The translations under genes were made by a program, and so were the position numbers. A stretch of 64,000 nt of DNA, from contig CAXMNX010000004.1 in the NCBI GenBank assembly GCA_964194845.1, forward strand, positions 1 through 64,000. The letters are read 5' to 3'. The notes under the pieces are model-generated. The model searched no databases. It worked only from the letters and a program-made list of their open reading frames with translations, and had not been told where the DNA came from. Of this stretch, positions 33,167-41,767 are shown piece by piece; the first letter of the stretch is position 1, and the number at the start of each line of letters is the position of its first letter. The DNA is from CAXMNX01 sp964194845. GTDB lineage: Bacteria > Pseudomonadota > Alphaproteobacteria > Rhodobacterales > Rhodobacteraceae.

Positions 33167-34567
33167 ATGATGAACGCGATCACCAACCATATGCCGACCG
33201 CCGAATTGCAGGCGCTTGATGTCGCGCACCATATGCACCCGTTCACCAAGCAGAACGACCTTCGCACCAAGGGCGCGCGCGTCATCACGCGGGGCGAAGG
33301 CGCGTGGCTGACCGATTCCGATGGCGAGCGTATCCTCGACGCGATGGCCGGGCTCTGGTGCGTTAATATCGGCTATGGCCGCAGCGAACTGGCCGAGGTC
33401 GCCGCCCGCCAGATGAAGGAACTGCCGTATTACAACACGCTGTTCCACACGACCCATGTGCCAGCGATTGCGTTGGCATCAAAGATCGCTGAACTTGCGC
33501 CGGGTGACTTGAACCATGTGTTCTTCGCCAGCGGCGGGTCCGAAGCCAACGACACCAATATCCGCATTGTGCGCCACTATTGGGCACTGAAGGGCAAGCC
33601 CGAGAAATCCATCATCATCAGCCGCAAAAACGCTTACCACGGGTCGTCCATCGGCAGCGCATCACTGGGCGGAATGGCGGCGATGCACGGACAAGGCGGT
33701 ATGCCGATCCCGGGCATTCACCATATCCCGCAACCGAACTGGTGGGCCGAGGGCGGTAATTCCACGCCCGAAGAATTTGGCCTTGCCCGCGCCCGCGAAC
33801 TTGAGCGTGCGATCGACGAGCTTGGCGAAGACAACGTCGCGGCATTCATCGCCGAACCGATCCAGGGCGCTGGCGGCGTGATCGTTCCGCCAAGCACTTA
33901 CTGGCCCGAGCTTAAGCGCATCTGCAACGAGCGCGACATTCTGCTGATTTCTGACGAAGTGATTTGCGGATTTGGTCGCACGGGTGCCTGGTTTGGCTCG
34001 GAAACCATAGACATCACGCCCGACATCATGACCATCGCCAAGGGTCTAAGCTCTGGCTACCAACCCATCGGCGGGTCGATCCTCAGCGATGAAGTGGCCG
34101 AAGTGATTGGCGGTGCTGAGTTTTACCACGGCTATACCTATTCCGGCCATCCCGTCGCAGCCGCCGTTGCGCTGGAAAACCTGCGCATCCTAGAAGAGGA
34201 AAAGATCGTCGATCATGTTCGCGACGTGGTCGCGCCCTATCTGAAGGAAAAGTGGGAGGCGATGACCGATCATCCGCTGGTGGGCGAGGCAAAGATTGTT
34301 GGTATGATGGGATCGCTGGCGCTGACGCCGCACAAGGACAGCCGCGCTGCCTTTGCATCAGACCCCGGCACGGTTGGCTGGATCTGCCGCGAACGCTGTT
34401 TTGCCAACAATGTGATCATACGTCACGTCGGCGACCGGATGATCATTTGTCCGCCGTTGATCGTTTCCACCGATGAGATGGATATCCTGATCGAGCGGGC
34501 CTGGAAGGCGCTGGACGAAACCCACGTCAGGCTGAAGGACGAAGGGCTGATGCGGGCGGCGAGTTAG
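33167..34567 (+). CDS. PLP-dependent class III (putrescine/omega) aminotransferase
   Basis: The 466-residue enzyme belongs to the class III aminotransferases, near SpuC-type putrescine-pyruvate and omega-amino acid:pyruvate transaminases. Visible are AGLWCVNIGYGR, the PLP phosphate region FASGGSEANDTNIRI, AYHGSSIGSASLGGM, the acidic PLP-contact ISDEVICGFGRTG, and the Schiff-base lysine in TIAKGLSSGYQP. It should convert putrescine (or beta-alanine/GABA-like amines) to the aldehyde, with pyruvate as acceptor. Its location after potF/GntR and the shared operator support a polyamine substrate. The start is one of two consecutive ATGs, with AGGAG about 5 nt before the first. Confidence 0.88.
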   Translation: MMNAITNHMPTAELQALDVAHHMHPFTKQNDLRTKGARVITRGEGAWLTDSDGERILDAMAGLWCVNIGYGRSELAEVAARQMKELPYYNTLFHTTHVPAIALASKIAELAPGDLNHVFFASGGSEANDTNIRIVRHYWALKGKPEKSIIISRKNAYHGSSIGSASLGGMAAMHGQGGMPIPGIHHIPQPNWWAEGGNSTPEEFGLARARELERAIDELGEDNVAAFIAEPIQGAGGVIVPPSTYWPELKRICNERDILLISDEVICGFGRTGAWFGSETIDITPDIMTIAKGLSSGYQPIGGSILSDEVAEVIGGAEFYHGYTYSGHPVAAAVALENLRILEEEKIVDHVRDVVAPYLKEKWEAMTDHPLVGEAKIVGMMGSLALTPHKDSRAAFASDPGTVGWICRERCFANNVIIRHVGDRMIICPPLIVSTDEMDILIERAWKALDETHVRLKDEGLMRAAS

Positions 34568-34587
34568 TCGTCGCGATCAGCCCGCGA

Positions 34588-34833
34588 TCATTTGTGCTTA
34601 GGGTTGCGCAGAATATGTTTTAACTGGCAACGGGTACAGACATCGTCATCTGACGACGACAGTGTCGTGTACAAGAGTGCTACCGTTGAGGTGGCGAAAT
34701 TGGACACATCCGCGTGCAGGCCATACTGGGCCAAACCAGACTCGACTATGGCTACAAGCTGAGGATTTGGATCGGCAGAAGCCGAGGACGCGATAATTGT
34801 TGACACCAGTGCTGCCAAGACAAGTTTGGACAT
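34588..34833 (-). CDS. Small exported protein of unknown function
   Basis: The 81-residue protein starts MSKLVLAALVSTIIASSASA, a signal peptide, giving a mature part of about 60 residues that begins DPNPQLVAIVESGLAQYGL. Two cysteines (CTRC) near the C-terminus could form a disulfide or bind metal. The longer frame to 34884 adds a poor N-terminus and was rejected. It is convergent with the aminotransferase gene, 20 bp away. No family was recognised. The 152 bp upstream of it (34834-34985) holds no further gene that I can see. Confidence 0.6.
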   Translation of the reverse strand: MSKLVLAALVSTIIASSASADPNPQLVAIVESGLAQYGLHADVSNFATSTVALLYTTLSSSDDDVCTRCQLKHILRNPKHK

Positions 34834-34985
34834 TTGAAGCCTCGTTGGATTGTTTATTTTAGGGTTGGTTGGGTCCAAGCACAAATCACGGCGCCGTCAT
34901 CAGGTCAATTTTGTACCCTCGCGTCGCTGCTCGCAAGATCGGGCTGCTTAAGGCCAACCGGTACAAAGCTCAATATCCCTTGTAA

Positions 34986-35807
34986 CTAGTCGCCCACAAG
35001 CGCCTCGCGCGCGGCGACCATAATTTCCAGCGCCTCAAGCGCCGCAGGCGCGCCGCACACCCACTCGGGTCCGCTGATCACACGTGGTATGCCCGCAAGT
35101 GCGGGATGCTCGACGACCTCCTCGGACCGCGACGCGCCGGGGTATCCGGCGCTGGTCACAATCACGTCGGGCCGGTTCATCAGCAGTTCTTCCAGCGATA
35201 TCCGCCCACCACCGGAATGCCCCAGAACCTCAGACAAATTGTCGAAACCGGCCCGCGCGATGATATCGTGGCTGAGCGTGCCAGGCCCGAGCGAATAGCC
35301 CGCGGCGTAAAAGAAAGCCGCGGTGGGGCGTTTGCCGCCCTTCGCGGAAAGATCGGCCAGCCGAGCCTCGACATCCGACGCCAACTTCTCAGCCGCCGTT
35401 TCCCGCCCCAAAGCAGTGCCGATGTCGCGCACAAGGCCGGGTACCTGGTCAAGCCGCGTAATCACTGGGAACTGGCGCACCTCAACCCCCAGCCCGCGCA
35501 AAAGCTGAAGCGCCGTCGGGTCGGTATATTCATTGGCCAGCACCAGATCGGGCGCCATCGCGTAAATCTCTTCCGCGCGCCCCGCGTTCAACGGATACCC
35601 GCGCGCCTTTTCCACCTGCGTCGACGACAGCGGATCGATCGATACATTCGTCACGGAAATCAACTGGCCGGGTGCCGCCAGCATCATCGCAAGCTGATCG
35701 GTGCAGAGGTTCATCGACACGACGCGTACTGGTGCTTCGCCGTAGGCGACCCCGGCGAAAAACCCCGCCAGCACTGAGACTTTCAGGATCTGATCAAAAC
35801 GACGCAC
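34986..35807 (-). CDS. btuF: Periplasmic cobalamin-binding protein (BtuF-like)
   Basis: The 273-residue protein has an N-terminal hydrophobic signal region (LKVSVLAGFFAGVAYG) and the type III periplasmic-binding fold of metal-chelate/B12 binders: VVSMNLCTDQLAMMLAAPGQ, MAPDLVLANEYTDPTALQLL, DIGTALGRETAAEKLASD, and SLEELLMNRPDVIVTSAGYPG. It overlaps the end of the btuB-like gene by 14 bp on the same strand and so lies under the same cobalamin riboswitch. The inner-membrane partners BtuC and BtuD are not in the window. Siderophore-binding proteins share this fold, but the riboswitch argues for cobalamin. Confidence 0.85.
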   Translation of the reverse strand: MRRFDQILKVSVLAGFFAGVAYGEAPVRVVSMNLCTDQLAMMLAAPGQLISVTNVSIDPLSSTQVEKARGYPLNAGRAEEIYAMAPDLVLANEYTDPTALQLLRGLGVEVRQFPVITRLDQVPGLVRDIGTALGRETAAEKLASDVEARLADLSAKGGKRPTAAFFYAAGYSLGPGTLSHDIIARAGFDNLSEVLGHSGGGRISLEELLMNRPDVIVTSAGYPGASRSEEVVEHPALAGIPRVISGPEWVCGAPAALEALEIMVAAREALVGD

Positions 35808-37581
35808 GTAACCCCACGAACACCGAACGACCCGGCGAATTGAAGGTCAGAACCTCCTGATAGTCTGCGTCCAGAAGGTTCTCGACCCGTATATAAGCCT
35901 CGGTTGTGTCGTTGATCTTGTAGATTACGCTCAGGCCCGCAACGGTGAAATCAGGAGCCGCGACAGTTGCGAAAGTCCCGTCAACATCCAGTCGGTCGGC
36001 CACGTGACGAACAGTGAATGCCGCACCCAGCTTGTCAGAAAAGCTCTTCTCAACCCCCAGCGTCAGATCGTGACGAGGCACGCGAAGCGACCGCCCGGCG
36101 GGATTTTCCGCCTCTGTGTAGGTATAGTTCCCGAAGAGCGACATGGCCCCAAGGTCGACCTCGCCCGCCAGTTCGACGCCCTGCGATGTGGTCTGCCCCG
36201 GCACCTGCGCATAGGCAAATGTGGCGAAATCAAAGTCGATCAGATTGTCGATCTCGTTTCTGAACGCCACCGCCGACAATGTCGCCGCACCGGCGCGATG
36301 TTCGATGCCAAGCTCAAAGGTAGTGCTTTCTTCAGGTTCCAGCGTCGACGAGCCGAACGGCCCGAACCTTTCGTATAGCGACGGCGCGCGAAATCCGGTG
36401 CCGACCACGCCCTTCAGCGTCGTGTCGTCGGTCACGCGATAAGCGAGTGCTACCCGACCGGTCGTGGAATCGTCGAAATCCGAGTGGAAATCATGACGCA
36501 GCGACAGCGACAGATCGGCGCGATCCGAGATTGCATGCTGAACCTCGCCAAAAACCGCGCCGTTACCCGCTTTGTCGAAAACCCCGTCAATTTCCGAGGT
36601 TTCCTCGGTCCAGTCGGCACCGAACGCGAGCTTGGTGCGCGACGATCCCTCGGTCGTCCCCAGATAGGCAATCCGCTCGCGCCCGCCTTCGAACATTGTG
36701 CTGAACCCGGTCGGGTCAAGTCGCGTGATCAGGTATGTCGACACCGAAACCTCGTGATCGACGCGCTCGCCGCGATATTTCGCGAAGACTCGCGCACCTT
36801 TCCGATCTTCGTAATATTCGCCGGTCGGATCAGCGTCGCCGTCGTCATCCTCGACATGCGAATTTGAATAAAAGCCTGAAAACCCTAGGGTTACCGCCTC
36901 GCCCAGTTCACGCGACACAAAGAGGGACAGCGCAGTCTGATCAAAACCGTCCGCCTCGGTATTTCCCGCTCGGGCCGAGAACCCCTCGGTGTCAATCGAC
37001 GCCACTGTAAGTGCGGCCTCTCCTGCCTCACCGAGGTATCCAGCGCTCAGGCTTCCTGAGATAGTCTCATAGCTGCCAGCTTCGATCGCTGTTTCAAAGG
37101 ACAGACCCTCCTTTTCCGGGCGCCAGCTTGTCATGTTGACGGACCCGGCGATTGCGTCCGAGCCATAGAAAGTCGTTTGCGACCCCTTCGCGACCTCTAT
37201 CCGGTTCGAAAGGGCGCTGGTGAATGTGCCGAAGTTGAAATCGGTCTGGGGTGCTGATGGATCCGAGATGTCGATCCCGTCAAAAGTCACGCCCGTATAT
37301 CGCTGCGGCAGTCCCCGGATGCGGACCACCGAATTTCCGCCCAGCGTTCCGCTGGTCGTAACCGTGACACCTGGCAGCCGCTCAAGACGATCGTCGATTG
37401 CAATTGGACCGTTTTCGATATCGCCCTCCTCCAGAACCTCAACACTCGCCCCCGTCCGGTTCACCTCCACCGGCAGCAGCCCCGAAAAGACAAACGCCTC
37501 ATCCAGTTCAAACGCGCCCTGTGCCGCCGCCACCTGCGGCAGTAAAGCCACCGTCAGCCATAGCCATGTTCTAGATCTCAT
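35794..37581 (-). CDS. btuB: TonB-dependent outer-membrane receptor for cobalamin
   Basis: The 595-residue protein begins with a signal peptide (MRSRTWLWLTVALLPQVAAA), followed by a plug domain (ERLPGVTVTTSGTLGGNSVV, IRGLPQRYTGVTFDGIDISD) and a beta-barrel ending in the aromatic terminal strand GRSVFVGLRASF. The size and plug match BtuB (about 590). The ATG at 37581 was preferred over 37647 because GGAG precedes it by about 8 nt and it begins the signal peptide. A cobalamin riboswitch lies about 145 bp upstream, so expression should fall when B12 is plentiful. It is followed by btuF with a 14-bp overlap. Confidence 0.9.
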   Translation of the reverse strand: MRSRTWLWLTVALLPQVAAAQGAFELDEAFVFSGLLPVEVNRTGASVEVLEEGDIENGPIAIDDRLERLPGVTVTTSGTLGGNSVVRIRGLPQRYTGVTFDGIDISDPSAPQTDFNFGTFTSALSNRIEVAKGSQTTFYGSDAIAGSVNMTSWRPEKEGLSFETAIEAGSYETISGSLSAGYLGEAGEAALTVASIDTEGFSARAGNTEADGFDQTALSLFVSRELGEAVTLGFSGFYSNSHVEDDDGDADPTGEYYEDRKGARVFAKYRGERVDHEVSVSTYLITRLDPTGFSTMFEGGRERIAYLGTTEGSSRTKLAFGADWTEETSEIDGVFDKAGNGAVFGEVQHAISDRADLSLSLRHDFHSDFDDSTTGRVALAYRVTDDTTLKGVVGTGFRAPSLYERFGPFGSSTLEPEESTTFELGIEHRAGAATLSAVAFRNEIDNLIDFDFATFAYAQVPGQTTSQGVELAGEVDLGAMSLFGNYTYTEAENPAGRSLRVPRHDLTLGVEKSFSDKLGAAFTVRHVADRLDVDGTFATVAAPDFTVAGLSVIYKINDTTEAYIRVENLLDADYQEVLTFNSPGRSVFVGLRASF

Positions 37582-37725
37582 CTTCCCCACTCCATTCGCC
37601 AGGCGACCTAAGCCACCTGAATTGATTAAGCCATTGGAAAGATGCAACTTCCCGCAGACGCGCTAAGCGTCACCTCTGCGGAGTACCGCCATTCGTCCTC
37701 ACCCCGAGGAAGAACCGGGTGACAA

Positions 37726-37905
37726 CTTTGGCAGGTCTCCTGGCTTGCGGGTCGTCGCTTGGACTTGCCTTCCCGGGTTCAATCCCAGTGGCGTATTCAG
37801 CCCTTGCTCGCCGCTTACAGTTGCGGGGGCAGCCGCGGTTTTGGGACAAAGCCCGCACCGCGTTCCCTTTTCACCGGCTTTGCAATTGCGCCGCCGGAAC
37901 CAAAG
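37726..37905 (-). ncRNA. Cobalamin riboswitch in front of btuB
   Basis: On the minus strand the conserved parts of a cobalamin riboswitch are found in order: GGTGAAAAGGGAA and GGTGCGGG, then CCCCCGCAACTGTAAGCGG (about 37829-37811), the B12 box GCCACTGGGATT (37792-37781), GGGAAGGC, and the closing GCCAGGAGACCTGCC (37744-37730). It lies in the 396-bp gap upstream of btuB and reads toward it. Adenosylcobalamin binding would reduce expression of btuB and btuF. The rest of the gap (37582-37725 and 37906-37977) shows no gene. Confidence 0.95.
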
Positions 37906-37977
37906 TGTGTTCGCTCTACGCCCGCGCCCGATTTCTGTCAATATTGGGCTGCGGCCACTTACGATCGATATGCGACG

Positions 37978-39387
37978 TTATCGTTGGCCAGTCAGCGCCG
38001 TCCGCATCTTGGCGAGTGTCGCCTCCAGCAACGCACGCGCGACTTCATCGCTTTCGGCTTCGACATAGCACCTCAGTTCGGGCGCATTACCCGATGGGCG
38101 AACGGTGACGATCACGCCCCCGTCAAAGGTCATCCGCACGCCGTCAATGGTGTCGACTGACAGAACATCGCCAAGCCCATTGGGCAATGCCGACCGATCA
38201 CCGGCGATCAGGGCATCTGTCAGAGCCACTGCCACCGCGCGCGGCACGTCGGGCAGCCGATCCGTGGCTGTTCGTCTGGCTGGAAGGTTATCGACAAGTT
38301 TCCGTAACGAACTGTCGCGAGCCGCAGCCAAAACGGCGATGATCGGCAACGCGGCGTCGCGGGTCATTAAGGGTGCCAGACTTTTGCCTGAGTGCCGCGC
38401 CTCAAATCCCAGAATTACTCCGCCATTTGGCTCGTAGCCGATTGTTTTCGCGCCGTTTTCTCTTTGCGACAATTCCATCGCTTTTATCACATATGGCGAC
38501 CCGATCTTGCATCGAACCACGCTTTCGAACGACCCCATCCGCTGCACCAGCGTATTCGCGGACACGGTCGTCACAACGCAGTTTGCGCCAAGCGCCCACG
38601 CCGCAATCGGCCCAATGATGTCGCCCGGCACGACATCGCCACGCTCATCCACGATCAACGGTCTGTCGGCATCGCCGTCAGTGGATACCAGCGCATCCAG
38701 CCCGTGCATAGCGACCCATCCGGCGAGCCTCTCTCGCACGTCTGAACTGATGGCCTCGGTATCTACTGCGAGGAAATCGTTCGACCGACCCAGCGTCACA
38801 ACCTCGGCCCCAAGTGCGGCAAGAAGCTTGGGAAGAACCTCGCGCGCCGCCGAGCTGTGCTGCCAGACACCGACGCGCAGACCTTTCAACGCATCTGCCT
38901 GCCAGAATTCCGCAAGGCGCGATACGTATGGCGCAAGCGCATCGCCCGCCTCAACTTTGGGATCGGTGCCTTCGATGGCGCCGGAACAGGCAACTGCTTC
39001 GCGTAATCGCGCCTCGTCTTCTTTAGTAATCTCGCCGCGGCCATGAAAAAACTTGAGCCCGTTTCGGTCGGCCGGAATGTGGCTGCCAGTCACCATGATC
39101 GCCAACGTGCCGCGTTCGATCGCCGCCAAGGCAAGCGCTGGTGTCGGCAGAACGCCGCAGTCAACCGCGCGAACACCGCACACCGCCGCGCCCGAGGCCA
39201 CGGCCCGCGCAATGCGCGGCGACGAGCTGCGCAAATCTTGACCGATCAAAAGTGAACCGTCGTGCGGGAAAAGTGACGCGAAAACAGATGCGTAACGGAC
39301 GACGAGTTCGCCGGTCAGCGCCTCCGCAAGCCCGCGCAGACCACTTGTGCCAAACTGCGGCGTGTCTTCAACTCCTTGCGCGGCCAT
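37978..39387 (-). CDS. Phosphomannomutase/phosphoglucomutase-family enzyme
   Basis: The 469-residue alpha-D-phosphohexomutase has the N-terminal FGTSGLRG, the phosphoserine loop MVTGSHIPADRNGLKF (Ser102), the metal-binding TDGDADRPLI, and the sugar-binding region GYEPNGGVILGF. The C-terminal domain has VRPSGNAPELRCYVEAES, the phosphate-binding loop. It would interconvert hexose 1- and 6-phosphates for surface polysaccharide synthesis. The loop reads GSHIP in place of the usual ASHNP, which is seen in a distinct subgroup of this family. It is separate from the btu genes, with the riboswitch between them. Confidence 0.87.
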   Translation of the reverse strand: MAAQGVEDTPQFGTSGLRGLAEALTGELVVRYASVFASLFPHDGSLLIGQDLRSSSPRIARAVASGAAVCGVRAVDCGVLPTPALALAAIERGTLAIMVTGSHIPADRNGLKFFHGRGEITKEDEARLREAVACSGAIEGTDPKVEAGDALAPYVSRLAEFWQADALKGLRVGVWQHSSAAREVLPKLLAALGAEVVTLGRSNDFLAVDTEAISSDVRERLAGWVAMHGLDALVSTDGDADRPLIVDERGDVVPGDIIGPIAAWALGANCVVTTVSANTLVQRMGSFESVVRCKIGSPYVIKAMELSQRENGAKTIGYEPNGGVILGFEARHSGKSLAPLMTRDAALPIIAVLAAARDSSLRKLVDNLPARRTATDRLPDVPRAVAVALTDALIAGDRSALPNGLGDVLSVDTIDGVRMTFDGGVIVTVRPSGNAPELRCYVEAESDEVARALLEATLAKMRTALTGQR

Positions 39388-39472
39388 GGCGCGACTATAG
39401 GCTCAATCGGTGATTGCACCACACGTGATCGACGAACTACTGTCCGACAAGACCACAGAATTTGGGGGGACA

Positions 39473-40444
39473 ATGGCCAACATCCTAATCATCGGCGGCG
39501 GCGGCATGGTCGGCCAGAAATTCGCGACCAGCCTTGCCAAAACGCCGCTTATCGGTCCGGACGACCGGGTCACGCTTTTTGACCAAGGCTTTGCCGCGGC
39601 CGGCGCACCCGCGGACCACCGCATCACCGGCAATGTGACCGATCCGCAGGCCGTCTCGGCGCTTATCGCCGGCCGCCCCGACATCATCTTTCACCTGGCG
39701 TCCATCGTGTCGGGCGAAGCGGAAGTGGACTTCGATCTTGGCTGGACCGTGAACGGCCATGCGTTCTGGGCTTTCCTTGTGGCTGTGCGCGCTGAACACA
39801 TCGCATCGGGTGAAACATGGCGGCCTCGCGTGGTTTTCACCTCGTCCATCGCTGTCTTCGGTGCGCCATATCCCGATCAGATCGGCGACGAATTTCTGTC
39901 GGCACCGCAAACATCCTACGGCGCGCAAAAAGCGATCTCGGAGTTGCTGATCAGCGACTACAGCCGCAAGGGCGTGATCGACGGCCTGTCGATCCGGTTG
40001 CCGACCATCTGTGTGCGCCCCGGCAAGGCGAACATGGCGGCGTCATCGTTTTTCTCAGGCATCATCCGCGAGCCGCTGAACGGCGTTGAGGCATCTTTGC
40101 CCGTTCCAGCAGATGTGAGGCATTGGCACGCCTCGCCGCGTTCGGCGGCAGGATTTCTTCGTCGCGCGGGAACGCTTGATCTGGAGCAGGTTGGTCCCCG
40201 CCGTGCGCTGAACCTGCCGGGTGTTTCTTGTACGGTCGAGGAGCAAATCGAGGCGCTTCGCGACATTGCGGGAAATGATGTCGTCGCGCTGATCCGCCCC
40301 GAACCGGATGAGACCATCATGCGGATCGTTCAGGGCTGGCCGCGCAATTTTGCGCCCGAACGTGCGACTAATCTTGGCTTTCGCGCGGAAAGCGATTTCC
40401 ATGAGATTATTCAATCCTACATTGACGATGATCTGCCTAAGTAA
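39473..40444 (+). CDS. denD: D-erythronate dehydrogenase (NAD-dependent epimerase family)
   Basis: The 323-residue protein has the Rossmann motif ILIIGGGGMVGQKFATSL at the N-terminus, IFHLASIVSGEAEVDF, a YxxxK motif within SYGAQKAISELLISDYS and PTICVRPGKANMAASSFFSG. This matches DenD, which oxidises D-erythronate to 2-keto-D-erythronate. The ATG at 39473 has GGGGGG 4 nt upstream. The next gene, a PhyH-family dioxygenase, follows after 32 bp. The usual partners DenA-C/OtnK/OtnC are not present here, so the substrate might differ from D-erythronate. Confidence 0.83.
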   Translation: MANILIIGGGGMVGQKFATSLAKTPLIGPDDRVTLFDQGFAAAGAPADHRITGNVTDPQAVSALIAGRPDIIFHLASIVSGEAEVDFDLGWTVNGHAFWAFLVAVRAEHIASGETWRPRVVFTSSIAVFGAPYPDQIGDEFLSAPQTSYGAQKAISELLISDYSRKGVIDGLSIRLPTICVRPGKANMAASSFFSGIIREPLNGVEASLPVPADVRHWHASPRSAAGFLRRAGTLDLEQVGPRRALNLPGVSCTVEEQIEALRDIAGNDVVALIRPEPDETIMRIVQGWPRNFAPERATNLGFRAESDFHEIIQSYIDDDLPK

Positions 40445-40476
40445 TGTAAGTGTCGAGCCGGACACAGGAGCCACCG

Positions 40477-41655
40477 ATGGACGCCAATTCGCATTCCGAA
40501 CCTCGCCCGGACGTCTGGTTGGACGAAAACGCAGGCGATTTCGCGGATTTTCTCGATGTAGTTGGACGCACGACAGCCCGAGAAGATGCTCCCCAGTCGG
40601 CTGAAATAAAGGCGAATATACCGATCTACGACGGCGACCTCGTGCGCAGCGCGGCTTCGCGCGACGACACCCGCCTCGCACTGATGGCCGAATGGAACCA
40701 GATATTCGACGCTGGCCCGGGTGTTATTGCGATACGCGGTGCGATGGACGACGCGTCGGTCGTTGATCAGGCAACCAAAGTGTTCGAGGCGCTGATCGAA
40801 AAAGAGAAAGCCCAAGGCGCTGGCGGTGGCGATCATTTCGCCAAACCGGGCGCCAACGACCGGGTCTGGAACGCGGCGCAAAAGCACTGTCTGGCCGACC
40901 CCGAAAACTTCGCCGCCTATTTTGCATCAGACGCAATCGCGATGGCCTCGCGCGCCTGGCTCGGGCGCGGCTATCAGGTCACGGCGCAGGTCAACCGCGT
41001 CAATCCCGGCGGCGCGGCGCAGCGACCCCATCGCGATTATCACCTCGGCTTCATGACCCCGGACCAACTTGCGACCTATCCGGTGCAGGCGCATCTTCTG
41101 TCGCCCGTGCTGACGCTTCAGGGTGCCATCGCGCACTGCGATATGCCCATCGAAAGCGGCCCGACGATGCTTTTGCCCTTCAGCCAGACGTTCCGCGAGG
41201 GTTACGTTGCCTTCGGGCGCGCCGAATTTCAGGACTATTTCGCCGAACACCACATGCAATTGCCGCTTGAAAAGGGCGATGCCGTCTTCTTCAACCCGGC
41301 GCTGATGCACGGTGCCGGAACGAACCGATCCGAAGACATCTACAGGATGGCGAACCTTCTTCAGATTGGATCGGCCTTCGGGCGCTCGATTGAAAGCGTG
41401 GATCGCTCGGCAATGGCGAAGGCGCTTTACCCAGTTCTTTTGGCTTCAAACCTTGATCGCCGCGCTAAATCGAACACCATCGCCGCCGCTGCAGAAGGGT
41501 ATGCATTTCCAACTAATCTGGACCTCGACCCACCGGTTGGCGGGCTGATCCCAAAAAGCGAGGCGGAACGGATGGAAGAGGCGCTGGATGCAGGGATGTC
41601 TGTGGAAGACTTCAACGCGATGATCGATGAACGCGACATCGCGCGCGCGCCCTGA
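40477..41655 (+). CDS. Phytanoyl-CoA dioxygenase (PhyH)-family oxygenase
   Basis: The 392-residue protein has the Fe(II)/2-oxoglutarate dioxygenase facial triad: His185 and Asp187 in RPHRDYHLGF and His278 in ALMHGAGTNRS, with Arg290 a candidate for 2-oxoglutarate binding. The N-terminal 120 residues are acidic and not part of the core. The ATG at 40477 is preceded by AGGAG and is the first residue after the DenD gene spacing. Family members hydroxylate small amines, acids or lipids. Being co-transcribed with a sugar-acid dehydrogenase gene, it may oxidise a polar acid; the substrate is unknown. A GC hairpin follows. Confidence 0.83.
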   Translation: MDANSHSEPRPDVWLDENAGDFADFLDVVGRTTAREDAPQSAEIKANIPIYDGDLVRSAASRDDTRLALMAEWNQIFDAGPGVIAIRGAMDDASVVDQATKVFEALIEKEKAQGAGGGDHFAKPGANDRVWNAAQKHCLADPENFAAYFASDAIAMASRAWLGRGYQVTAQVNRVNPGGAAQRPHRDYHLGFMTPDQLATYPVQAHLLSPVLTLQGAIAHCDMPIESGPTMLLPFSQTFREGYVAFGRAEFQDYFAEHHMQLPLEKGDAVFFNPALMHGAGTNRSEDIYRMANLLQIGSAFGRSIESVDRSAMAKALYPVLLASNLDRRAKSNTIAAAAEGYAFPTNLDLDPPVGGLIPKSEAERMEEALDAGMSVEDFNAMIDERDIARAP

Positions 41656-41665
41656 TCAAACCAAA

Positions 41666-41690
41666 GGGGCGCCGGTTGAACCGGCGCCCC
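41666..41690 (+). terminator. 10-bp hairpin after the PhyH-family gene
   Basis: GGGGCGCCGG (41666-41675) and CCGGCGCCCC (41681-41690) form a perfect stem with a 5-base loop, 10 bp beyond the stop codon. No T-run follows, so it may be a transcript-end stabiliser or Rho-assisted terminator. Confidence 0.6.
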
Positions 41691-41767
41691 CCGTCTCGGC
41701 CCTGCCGCTCAGGCGTAGACTGGCGACATGCGATTGCTTGGCAATCGTTGGGTGGGGCCGACACTGC

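Noticed and set aside
37775..37786. GGGTTCAATCCC, tRNA T-arm-like
   Set aside because: It is part of the cobalamin riboswitch on the other strand; no acceptor or anticodon stem flanks it.
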